This document shows positions 42,215 to 49,955 of a stretch of 64,000 bases of DNA, piece after piece. The notes beneath the pieces were generated by a model. The model made no database searches, had not been told where the DNA came from, and worked only from the letters and a program-made list of their open reading frames with translations. The stretch spans positions 1-64,000 of the forward strand of contig JBKQPG010000039.1 in the NCBI GenBank assembly GCA_052145115.1. The letters are read 5' to 3'. Position 1 is the first letter of the stretch. The number at the start of each line of letters is the position of its first letter. This stretch comes from CAIVVT01 sp052145115 (GTDB lineage Bacteria > Acidobacteriota > Terriglobia > Bryobacterales > Bryobacteraceae). The position numbers and the translations under genes are program-made.

Positions 42215-43549
42215 GTGGACCCCGGCGCGCGCTTTCGGCAGCTTCCTTCGGTGGACGAGCTGGCCCGCGCCCTGTCCAACCTGGAAGACCGCTTCCCGCG
42301 CGCGCTCATCGTCGCCGAATGCCGGCGCGTCCTCGAACACGCCCGCCAGGCGCTTCGCGACGGCGCGCCCACTCCGCCCGATCTGGCCTCGCGCGCGGCC
42401 GCCGCACTGGAATCTTTGCTCCGCCCCTCTCTCGTGCGCGTCATCAACGCCACCGGCGTGATCCTGCATACCAATCTCGGCCGCGCGCCGCTCAGTTCGG
42501 CCCCCGCGGCGGACAGCTACTCCAACCTCGAATACGACCTCCACGCCGGCCGCCGCGGTAAACGCGACACGCACACTGCCGCTTTGCTTCAGCGCCTGCT
42601 GGACGCGCCCGCCATCGTGGTCAACAGCGGCGCCGCCGCCGTCTATCTGGCCCTGCATGAACTCGCCGCCGGTGGCGAAGTTGTCATCTCCCGCGGCGAG
42701 CTCATCGAGATCGGCGACGGCTTCCGCATCCCCGACATCATGGCCCACTCCGGCGCGCGCGTCGTCGAAATCGGCACCACGAATCGCACCCGCATCGACG
42801 ATTACCGCGAGGCCGTCACCCCCGAGACGCGCCTGCTGATGCGCGTCCATCCCTCCAATTTCCGCATGCAGGGATTCACCGGCCGGCCGGCGCTCGAGGA
42901 GCTGGTCGCCTTGGGGCGCGAGCGCGGCATCGCGGTCTATGAGGACCTCGGCAGCGGCTGCCTGGTCGATCTCTCGCCCTGGGGCGTGTGCGAGCCGCTG
43001 GCGCAGACTAGCCTGCGCGCCGGTGTGGGCATCGTCTCCTTCAGCGGCGACAAGCTCCTCGGCGGTCCCCAGGCCGGCATCCTCGCCGGCCGCGCCGAAC
43101 TGGTCGCGCGGCTGCGCCGCAACCCCATGTTCCGGGCGCTGCGCGTCGATAAGATGACCGTCGCCGTCCTGGAGACCACGCTGCGCGCCATCCTATTGGA
43201 ACGCTGGGACGACCTGCCCATCCTGCGGATGATCCGTCAGACGCCCGAGCAACTGCGCCGCCGGGCCTCGGCCTTCGTCGAGACCTGCGGCCTGCCGGAA
43301 GCCGCGCTGCTGGACGGCGAATCCATGCTCGGCGGCGGCAGCACGCCCCAACAGACCCTGCCCACGACCCTCATCGCCTTCAACCGCGACGCGGCCGCCC
43401 TGGAGCGCGCGCTGCGGGCCGCCCATCCCCCCGTCATCGCCCGGATTGATGACGATCGCCTGCTCATCGATCTGCGCACCGTCCATCCGCACGAGGAGGA
43501 GGCGCTCGCTACCGCGCTGCGCGCCGCCCGGACCGCCGCCGGGGTGTGA
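42215..43549 (+). CDS. selA: L-seryl-tRNA(Sec) selenium transferase
   Basis: 444 residues from GTG 42215. SelA is a PLP enzyme that turns Ser-tRNA(Sec) into Sec-tRNA(Sec) using selenophosphate. Visible motifs: VINATGVILHTNLGRAPLS, SNLEYDLHAGRRGKRD, NSGAAAVYLAL, VHPSNFRMQGF, VYEDLGSGCLVD and SFSGDKLLGGPQAG, with the PLP lysine at K280. The length and all motifs match bacterial SelA rather than the shorter archaeal-type relatives. selB, selD and the tRNA(Sec) gene, normally needed too, are not visible within the window. I saw no obvious in-frame TGA selenoprotein nearby. Confidence 0.93.
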   Translation: MDPGARFRQLPSVDELARALSNLEDRFPRALIVAECRRVLEHARQALRDGAPTPPDLASRAAAALESLLRPSLVRVINATGVILHTNLGRAPLSSAPAADSYSNLEYDLHAGRRGKRDTHTAALLQRLLDAPAIVVNSGAAAVYLALHELAAGGEVVISRGELIEIGDGFRIPDIMAHSGARVVEIGTTNRTRIDDYREAVTPETRLLMRVHPSNFRMQGFTGRPALEELVALGRERGIAVYEDLGSGCLVDLSPWGVCEPLAQTSLRAGVGIVSFSGDKLLGGPQAGILAGRAELVARLRRNPMFRALRVDKMTVAVLETTLRAILLERWDDLPILRMIRQTPEQLRRRASAFVETCGLPEAALLDGESMLGGGSTPQQTLPTTLIAFNRDAAALERALRAAHPPVIARIDDDRLLIDLRTVHPHEEEALATALRAARTAAGV

Positions 43550-43679
43550 CGCGCGGCTGAGTACGGCGGCCGGGTCAATTACAAAAAAAACGAAACAAAG
43601 CCAATTTCGAACAACCCCTGCCCCTGCTTGATGTTACACCCGATGTCAAGCACGAATACAAGACGAAGATAGGAACGGC

Positions 43680-43960
43680 AAAGGCGATTCGACAGAATTC
43701 GACAGTAGTGTCGCGTGAGTGTCGAAAAGTGTCGCATTCTGTCGAATCGGGGCGAAGGGCGGGGAGTCGGGGACGGGCGGAAGGTCAGCAGGTGCAAGTT
43801 ATTGATAGGGAATGGGTTGTGCCTGGATTCAGGCGGCCACGAGGAGGGTCCAGGCGTGGCCGGCGGGGGGTGCGAGTGTCGAAAAACGAAGAAAAGTGTC
43901 GAAATGTCGCGCTGGGACCAGAGAGCAGGGCGAATCGAGTGTCGAAGAGCGATGAAAAGT
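43680..43960. repeat. Tract of short TGTCGAA/TTCGACA repeats
   Basis: Between selA and the DHFR-like gene the sequence has many copies of TGTCG(AAA) and its inverse TTCGACA. The densest part is 43688-43747, with TTCGACAG twice, then TGTCGCG, TGTCGAAAAG, TGTCGC and TGTCGAA. Further copies occur near 43877-43905 and 43938. They lie in both orientations, so the tract can form hairpins. The whole interval 43550-44067 has no credible gene apart from the start of the reductase at its end; frames through it are artefacts. Confidence 0.6.
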
Positions 43961-44067
43961 CCGGAACAGAGGCCGGTCGGGAGAGGACGGTTTCAGGATC
44001 CGTTTGGGGATGTGGAGCCACGCTGTGGCGACCTCTTCTACAATTGCAGCATCAGAGGGAGTGCGGC

Positions 44068-44715
44068 ATGGGCAAGGTGAAAGTGGCTGCGTTTTCGATC
44101 TCACTCGACGGGTTCGGCGCCGGGCCACAGCAGGATCTGGATCATCCGCTTGGGGTTCGCGGCCTCGAGTTGCACACGTGGCTTCGAAACACCGAGGTGT
44201 TCCAGCGGATTCACGGCCAAACCGGCGGGGCGCAGGGCATCGATAACGGCTTCGCCGCCCAGTCGTTCCAAGACATTGGGGCGTGGGTTATGGGGCGCAA
44301 CATGTTCGGACCGGTCCGGGGTCCGTGGAAAGACGATTCCTGGAAAGGCTGGTGGAGCGGCAACCCTCCCTTCCATACGCCTGTTTTTGTGCTCACGCAT
44401 CACGTGCGCCCTGCGCTGGCGATGGAAGGCGGCACGACGTTCCACTTCGTCACCGCTGGATTGGCCTCCGCCCTGGCGCTAGCGCGAGAGGCGGCGCAGG
44501 GCAAGGACATCCGAATTGGCGGCGGCGTGTCCGTCGTCCGCCAGTACCTGTCGGCGGGGGAAATCGACGAAATGCACCTGGCCGTGTCCCCGGTGCTCCT
44601 GGGCGAAGGAGAACCTCTGTTGTCAGGAATCAATCTGCCCAAACTCGGCTTCCACTCCGTGAAAACAGTGTCCGGGGAAAGCGCGACACACGTTTTGATC
44701 ACAAAGAGTTCGTAG
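44068..44715 (+). CDS. Dihydrofolate reductase-family protein (RibD C-terminal-like)
   Basis: 215 residues from ATG 44068 with AGAGGGAGTGCGGC upstream; the frame continues open upstream into a repeat tract but has no site there. KVKVAAFSISLDGFGAG at the start, GAWVMGRNMFGP (nucleotide-binding turn), TPVFVLTHHVRP, GKDIRIGGGVSVVRQYLSAGEIDEMHLAVSPVLLGEGEPL toward the end define the RibD-C/DHFR-like NADPH reductase family. Members reduce pteridines or other small substrates; the exact substrate is unknown. It stands alone, with no riboflavin genes nearby. Confidence 0.87.
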   Translation: MGKVKVAAFSISLDGFGAGPQQDLDHPLGVRGLELHTWLRNTEVFQRIHGQTGGAQGIDNGFAAQSFQDIGAWVMGRNMFGPVRGPWKDDSWKGWWSGNPPFHTPVFVLTHHVRPALAMEGGTTFHFVTAGLASALALAREAAQGKDIRIGGGVSVVRQYLSAGEIDEMHLAVSPVLLGEGEPLLSGINLPKLGFHSVKTVSGESATHVLITKSS

Positions 44716-44783
44716 CGGGTGAGCGGAGGCTGGAAAACACGAGCGCGAGCGCGCCCGCTGACGGCTGCGTGAATGCGGCCGGG

Positions 44784-45347
44784 CTATGAGTTCACGCGCT
44801 CCTGGTAGCTGCCGTCCGACGTGCTGACCCGGATCACGTCGCCCTCGTTCACGAATTGCGGCACGCTGACCACCAGCCCGGTCTCCATCTTGGCCGGTTT
44901 TCCGACGTTGGACACGGACCCGCCTTTGATGCCCGGCTCCACTTCGACCACCTTCATCTCGACGCTGGCCGGCAGCTCCACGCTGATCGGCGTGCCCTCG
45001 TGGTATTCCACTTTGACCTTGAGATTGGGAATCAGGTACTCCACCGAATCGCCCAGCATCTCCTTGGTCAGGTGGGTCTGCTCGAAGTTCTCGCTGTTCA
45101 TGAAGTAGAAGTACTCGCCGTCGTCGTACATGTACTCCATCTCGATCTCCTCCAGCACCGCGCGCTCGACGCGGTCCTCGGAGGCGAAGCGGTGCTCGAA
45201 CATTGTGCCCGAGCGCAGGTTGCGCATCTTGGCCTGCACGAATCCGCGCAGGTTGCCGGGCGTGCGGTGATTCACGGAGAAGACGGTGTGCAGCTCCCCG
45301 TTAAAGAGGATCACCATGCCCGGACGCATTTGGGTCGATTGAATCAT
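44784..45347 (-). CDS. efp: Translation elongation factor P
   Basis: 187 residues, the usual length. EF-P binds the ribosome between P and E sites and relieves stalling at proline runs. The KOW-like N-domain and two OB domains are clear (GMVILFNGELHTVFSV, QAKMRNLRSGTMFEHRF, YLIPNLKVKVEYHEGTPISVELP, GLVVSVPQFVNEGDVIRVST). The functional loop reads HRTPGNLRGFVQ; aligned with the KPGKG loop of E. coli, the tip residue that is normally a modifiable Lys or Arg is Asn32 here. The ATG 45345-45347 is followed by IQSTQMRPG. It has its own upstream region of about 260 bases. Confidence 0.95.
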   Translation of the reverse strand: MIQSTQMRPGMVILFNGELHTVFSVNHRTPGNLRGFVQAKMRNLRSGTMFEHRFASEDRVERAVLEEIEMEYMYDDGEYFYFMNSENFEQTHLTKEMLGDSVEYLIPNLKVKVEYHEGTPISVELPASVEMKVVEVEPGIKGGSVSNVGKPAKMETGLVVSVPQFVNEGDVIRVSTSDGSYQERVNS

Positions 45348-45610
45348 GAAAGTGGCGCGAATCTCCAGCTTGGAATTGGGAAACTATTAGTTTACCAAAT
45401 GCGCCGAAGCGGCACTTTGGTTGGACGCGAGCCTGGTTTGCGAATGGGAACTGAGGCGCTGCGCCGCCTCGAGCGAGGGTTCCCGGATTCGTCGCGATGA
45501 ATTCGCGGCGGAATCGCGGAATGTGTTTCGCATGTCCGGATCGCCGCAGTGAGGAGACCTGGGGCCTGATCATACTACGCGGACGTCCGTTCGGGTAGCG
45601 GGAACAGCCC

Positions 45611-46282
45611 CTAGTTGCCCAGGTACTCCTTGAGCCTGGCCGCGGTCCGCTGGAGAGCGTCCGAATAGGACTGCGAATTGTAGTGCTCGCCGCCCTTGAC
45701 GAAATCGTGATTCGTATTGGGGTAGGTGATCAGCTCGAACGGCTGTCCGGCGGACTTCGCCGCATCCGCCAGGACGTGGGCTTTCTCGACGAGGCAGCAA
45801 TCCCGGTACTTGTCCTTCTCCCCGGCAAACATCAGCACGGGCATCTTCAACCGGCCGGCCCAGCCGGGCACGTCCTTAATGAAGCTCGTTGCCGGGTACC
45901 AGGCCACCACGCCGGCCACCAGGTCGGGCCATTGAGTGCCGTAATACAGCGAGAAGCCCCCACCCTGGGAGAAGCCCACCAGGCCCACCTTGCCCGGCAG
46001 CCCGTGCGACATCTGTTGCGCCTGCTGGATGGCCGTCTTCAGGCCCTCCCCCTGAGTACCTTTCATCGGATTGCTGTCGAACAACACGACGTCATAGCCC
46101 ATTTCGGCGATCGCCTTGGACACGGTGGTATAGTGCTCCGGGCCGGACATGCCCGAGGCCGCCACCACCACGCGTCCCTTCCCCTGGGGCGGCGGAAACT
46201 CCTGTTGCGGGCAGGCAAACGGCGCCGCCGCGAGGCAGGCCAGGATGCCAATGAGAGGTGCAATGCGGGTGCGGACAGTCAT
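45611..46282 (-). CDS. Secreted dienelactone hydrolase-family alpha/beta hydrolase
   Basis: 223 residues with a signal peptide (MTVRTRIAPLIGILACLAAAPFACP). The nucleophile elbow is GFSQGGG, and the late GEKDKYRDCC and NTNHDFVKGG segments hold the likely Asp and His of the triad. The order and spacing match dienelactone hydrolase-like proteins, although the usual nucleophile there is Cys and here it is Ser, indicating a general serine hydrolase or carboxylesterase. The site CAAAGGAGAGTGAGTCG precedes the ATG. Probably periplasmic; substrate unknown. Confidence 0.83.
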   Translation of the reverse strand: MTVRTRIAPLIGILACLAAAPFACPQQEFPPPQGKGRVVVAASGMSGPEHYTTVSKAIAEMGYDVVLFDSNPMKGTQGEGLKTAIQQAQQMSHGLPGKVGLVGFSQGGGFSLYYGTQWPDLVAGVVAWYPATSFIKDVPGWAGRLKMPVLMFAGEKDKYRDCCLVEKAHVLADAAKSAGQPFELITYPNTNHDFVKGGEHYNSQSYSDALQRTAARLKEYLGN

Positions 46283-46400
46283 CGACTCACTCTCCTTTGG
46301 GTTCCCAGAATGGGGACCATTGTAGCAGAGTGTTTTTGCGGTGAGGCGTCATTGCACCGCAGCTCTGGCCGGAATTCCGAGGCGCGGCGCGCCGGGTTGA

Positions 46401-48725
46401 TTACGGCAGTGCGGAAACGGTGGTTGCCTGCCCGGTGTAGCGCACCGTTTTCTCCGGGCCGCCGACGAAAACGACGCGGAACGTGCGCCCGGCCAGCATG
46501 CCGGGGAAGCTGCCCTGGCGGGCGCCGATGGTCAGCGACTGCGCGGCCTCGTTCCAGTCGAAATCGATGGTCGCGTATTGGCCCTGCTCGTAGTGATAGG
46601 TGTCGCCCTCGTCCTCATACAGCGTGAAATGGCCGCCCGCGCCGCGATAGACACGCAGTTCGATCGGATCGGCCGGCTTCTCGCCGGTGTACTCGATGTC
46701 CGGGCCGAGGGGGAGAATCGAACCCGCGCGCGCATAAAGCGGGATGCGTTCCAGAGGGGCCGCGGCCTGGATGGCCCGGCCCCCTTCGACCTCGGCGCCG
46801 GTCCAGAAGTCGTACCAGCGGGTTTGGGGCAGATACACGCGCCGGGATGTCGCTCCGGGCTCGGTCACCGGACCAACCAGGATCGCCGGTCCGAACAGGA
46901 ATTGGTCGCCCACGTCCATGGCCTGGCGATCGCCGGCGAAGTCCATGATCAGCGGCCGCATGGGGGTGTAGTGGCCGTGCGTGGTCATCCATGCGACGGA
47001 ATAGATGTACGGCATAAGGCGGTAGCGCAGTTTGTCGAAGCTGACCAGGATTTGTTGGGCCCGCGGGCCATAGGACCACAACTCGTTCTGATTCGTGGTG
47101 CGCGTGCCGTGGACGCGGAAGATGGGGCAGAACGTCCCGTACTGAAACCAGCGCACGAACAGCTCGCGGTAGGCCGGATCGTCCGGATTGCCGATGAAAA
47201 AGCCGCCGATGTCGGTGGTCCAGTAGGGCATCCCGCTGAGGGAATAGTTGAGGCCGGCGGGGATCTGGCGTTTGTAAGCCAGCCAGTCGGAGAGGATGTC
47301 GCCCGACCACGCCGTGACGCCATAGCGCTGCGAGCCGGCGAAGGCCGAGCGGCCCAGAATGAAAACGCGCTTCCGATCCGAAGCAGCGCGCTGGCCCTCA
47401 TAAACGCCCTGCGCGGTCAGCAGCGGGTAGATGTTGGCATAGCGCTCGCCGCTGCCGATGGCCAGCTTGTGGCCGAGCAAGATGTTGCGCTCCTGGCCCT
47501 CGGTTTCGGGCTCGACCGTGTCCAGCCACCAGGCGTCGGCGCCGATAGAGAATAACGCGCGGTTCATCTCCTGCCAGTAGCGCGCGCGAGCCGCCGGATT
47601 GGTCGCGTCGTACAGCGCCATCCCCAGCGGATGGAAGCCGGCCACTTTCAACCGGTCGATCAACCAACCGTTGCGGTCGAACTCGTCGTAGATCGCCGTG
47701 CCCCGGTCGTAGAACGGCCAGACGGAGATCATCAGATGGAAGTGGTCGGCGTGCAGGTTGTCGATCATCGCCTTCGGATCGGGGTATTTCGAATTCCACA
47801 CGAACTCGCCTTTGTGGTTCCACCAGAACCAGTCCTGCACGATGTCGTCCACCGGGATGTGCAGCTCGCGATAGCGGCGCGCCACGCCCAGCAGTTCGGC
47901 CTGCGATTCGTACTTGTTCTTGCACTGCCAGAAGCCGTAGGCCCACTGGCCGTAGAGTGGCGCCGCGCCGGTCAACTCGCGGTAATCGGCCACGATGCGG
48001 TCCATTGACGGGCCATAGAAGAAGTAGTAGTCGATTACGTCGTCGACTTCCGATTCGATATAGAGCGAATGCACGAAGCGATTGTTGAAACGCGTGCGGG
48101 AGGTATTGTTCCAGAAGATGCCGTAGCCGTTGCTGGAGACCAGGAGCGGGATGGCGATCTCGGTATTCTCCTGCGATAGATCGACGGAGGCGCCGCGGTA
48201 ATCCCACACCCCGGCCTGGTGCTGGCCCAGCCCGAAGAATCCCTCCTGCGAGCCATAAATCGCCGCGACCTCTTCGGCGTGATACGTCGATTCGCCATTG
48301 ACCATCGCCGGCGTCAGGCGCCCCGGTCCGAGCGTCACCAGCTTCTGACCGGCCGCGTCGCTGAACGCGATCGTCCCGTCGCGCCGGCTGACCGCAACCT
48401 TCAGCCGCGGCGTGGTCAGCGTAACGGCGGATTGGTCAGCGGCCGTGGCGATTTTCACCGGCGGCCAATTCGTCCGCGTGACCACATAATCCGGCCGGAC
48501 CAGGAACGCGGCCAGTGTCGACTGCGGAGCCCGCACCGCCGATGGCGACTGCCGCACCCGCACGACCGAGTCCGTCAGGACTTCCACCATCAACGTGCCG
48601 TTCTCGAGCGTGAACACGGCTCCGTTGGGGGTCGGGCCCACTGCGGTTACCGGATTCAGAGGCTGCCACTGGCCAAACAGGCACGGGGCGGCCGACAGGA
48701 TGAGTGCGCAGGTCAGGGATTTCAT
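46401..48725 (-). CDS. Secreted GH31 glycosidase (alpha-glucosidase/alpha-xylosidase-like)
   Basis: 774 residues with a signal peptide (MKSLTCALILSAAPCLFGQ). The GH31 N-terminal beta-sandwich is followed by the TIM barrel: FGLGQHQAGVWDYRG, YGQWAYGFWQCKNKY, DIVQDWFWWNHKGEFVWN, and the nucleophile segment DAWWLDTVEPE (Asp about 402). The acid/base region is around VTAWSGDILSDWLAYKRQ, then FVRWFQYGTFCPIFRVHG, followed by C-terminal sandwich domains. Such enzymes release alpha-linked glucose or xylose from the ends of oligosaccharides; WWLDTVEPE with FCPIFRVHG is close to the alpha-xylosidase-like group. Acts in the periplasm or outside. Confidence 0.88.
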   Translation of the reverse strand: MKSLTCALILSAAPCLFGQWQPLNPVTAVGPTPNGAVFTLENGTLMVEVLTDSVVRVRQSPSAVRAPQSTLAAFLVRPDYVVTRTNWPPVKIATAADQSAVTLTTPRLKVAVSRRDGTIAFSDAAGQKLVTLGPGRLTPAMVNGESTYHAEEVAAIYGSQEGFFGLGQHQAGVWDYRGASVDLSQENTEIAIPLLVSSNGYGIFWNNTSRTRFNNRFVHSLYIESEVDDVIDYYFFYGPSMDRIVADYRELTGAAPLYGQWAYGFWQCKNKYESQAELLGVARRYRELHIPVDDIVQDWFWWNHKGEFVWNSKYPDPKAMIDNLHADHFHLMISVWPFYDRGTAIYDEFDRNGWLIDRLKVAGFHPLGMALYDATNPAARARYWQEMNRALFSIGADAWWLDTVEPETEGQERNILLGHKLAIGSGERYANIYPLLTAQGVYEGQRAASDRKRVFILGRSAFAGSQRYGVTAWSGDILSDWLAYKRQIPAGLNYSLSGMPYWTTDIGGFFIGNPDDPAYRELFVRWFQYGTFCPIFRVHGTRTTNQNELWSYGPRAQQILVSFDKLRYRLMPYIYSVAWMTTHGHYTPMRPLIMDFAGDRQAMDVGDQFLFGPAILVGPVTEPGATSRRVYLPQTRWYDFWTGAEVEGGRAIQAAAPLERIPLYARAGSILPLGPDIEYTGEKPADPIELRVYRGAGGHFTLYEDEGDTYHYEQGQYATIDFDWNEAAQSLTIGARQGSFPGMLAGRTFRVVFVGGPEKTVRYTGQATTVSALP

Positions 48726-48913
48726 CAGCTAAAAGCTTCCCACCGCGCGCGGCCCGGGGCAATCAGCCGGGATGTGGCGCTGCGCTTGAAGCGCGGCGCG
48801 GCGGCCCAGCGAGACGATTCTGGAATCGGATCAGGAGGTCACTCCGGCGGGGCGCTCAACGCGCCGATCGCAGCGCCAATGCGGAATGCGCAGCGGTCCG
48901 GGATAATCGGAGT

Positions 48914-49771
48914 ATGCGAATCATTGCGGGCCTCCTGATGGCTGCCGCCCTGGGGCTTGCACAAGATTGGAAAACGGCAACGGACCTGCCCGGAGTGTCC
49001 TGGGAGGGGCTCTCCCCGGTTCAGAAGGCGGCGGCCTTGAACGCGATGCGGGAGTTCAACTGCACTTGCGGATGCAACATGAAGGTGGCGCAGTGCCGCA
49101 TCGAGGATTCACCCTGCGGGCATAGCCGCGCGCTGGCTCAAATGGCCGTGGCCGCGGCCAGGCAGGGCAAGTCCACGGCGGAGATCCTCAAGGTTCTGGG
49201 AGCGTCGAACCTGGCGAAGGCGGCACGAGATCGCAATCGGATTCTGTTGGATCCGGTGGAGATCCCGATCGCCGGCGCCCCGGTCAGGGGACCCTCGGAT
49301 GCAAAGGTGACGCTGGTGGAATTCTCCGACTTTCAGTGCCCCTACTGCGCCGCGGCGGTGGGCAAGCTGAAAGCAATGCAGGAGGCGTATCCGCGCGACG
49401 TCCGGCTGGTCTTCAAACAATTCCCGCTGGAAATCCACTCCATGTCTGCGCTGGCCGCAGCGGCTGCTTTGTCCGCGCATGCGCAAGGGAAATTCTGGCC
49501 GTTGCACGACAGGATGTACGCCGAATTCCGACATCTCAGCCGCGCGAACATCCTGGATTGGGCCAAAGAACTGGGCCTGGACAGCGCCAAATTCCAGGCC
49601 GGCATGGACTCGGCAACCACGCGCGCCGTGGTTCAGCGCGACATGGATGATGGAATGCGCGCGGGCGTGCAGGGGACGCCGACCGTGTTCGTCAATGGGA
49701 AGAAATACCAGGGTCCCCTGGATTTCGAAGCGTTCCGGCCGGTGATCGAAGCGGAACTGAAAGGCCGGTGA
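48914..49771 (+). CDS. DsbA-like thioredoxin-fold protein with extra N-terminal Cys-rich domain
   Basis: 285 residues from ATG 48914, which starts a signal peptide (MRIIAGLLMAAALGLAQ); a longer frame upstream from 48704 is an artefact. Residues 30-105 carry the cysteines 50, 52, 54, 61 and 68 in FNCTCGCNMKVAQCRIEDSPCG, resembling the cysteine region of CcmH-type or other haem-maturation proteins. The thioredoxin domain starts near 115 with VEFSDFQCPYC (redox pair C142, C145), and the cis-proline loop is GVQGTPTVFVNG. It probably catalyses disulfide or reductive chemistry outside the inner membrane. Confidence 0.83.
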   Translation: MRIIAGLLMAAALGLAQDWKTATDLPGVSWEGLSPVQKAAALNAMREFNCTCGCNMKVAQCRIEDSPCGHSRALAQMAVAAARQGKSTAEILKVLGASNLAKAARDRNRILLDPVEIPIAGAPVRGPSDAKVTLVEFSDFQCPYCAAAVGKLKAMQEAYPRDVRLVFKQFPLEIHSMSALAAAAALSAHAQGKFWPLHDRMYAEFRHLSRANILDWAKELGLDSAKFQAGMDSATTRAVVQRDMDDGMRAGVQGTPTVFVNGKKYQGPLDFEAFRPVIEAELKGR

Positions 49772-49955
49772 CGGGACCAGGCCGGGGGCATTCCCGCGGC
49801 GCGATTGGCGCGGCGGAGCCGCGTGCAATTGGATGTATGATCTTCGGTGCCGGGGGAAACACATGAGTTCTCCTCGAGAACGCCTGGTTTCACCGTCCCG
49901 CTGGATGTAATTTGCCGAAGCGTCGCAAGAAGTCGATAGCGCCTAAGGAGCCGCA

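Noticed and set aside
43680..43960. A CRISPR array
   Set aside because: The repeated unit is 7-10 bases, irregularly spaced and in both orientations, without uniform spacers.
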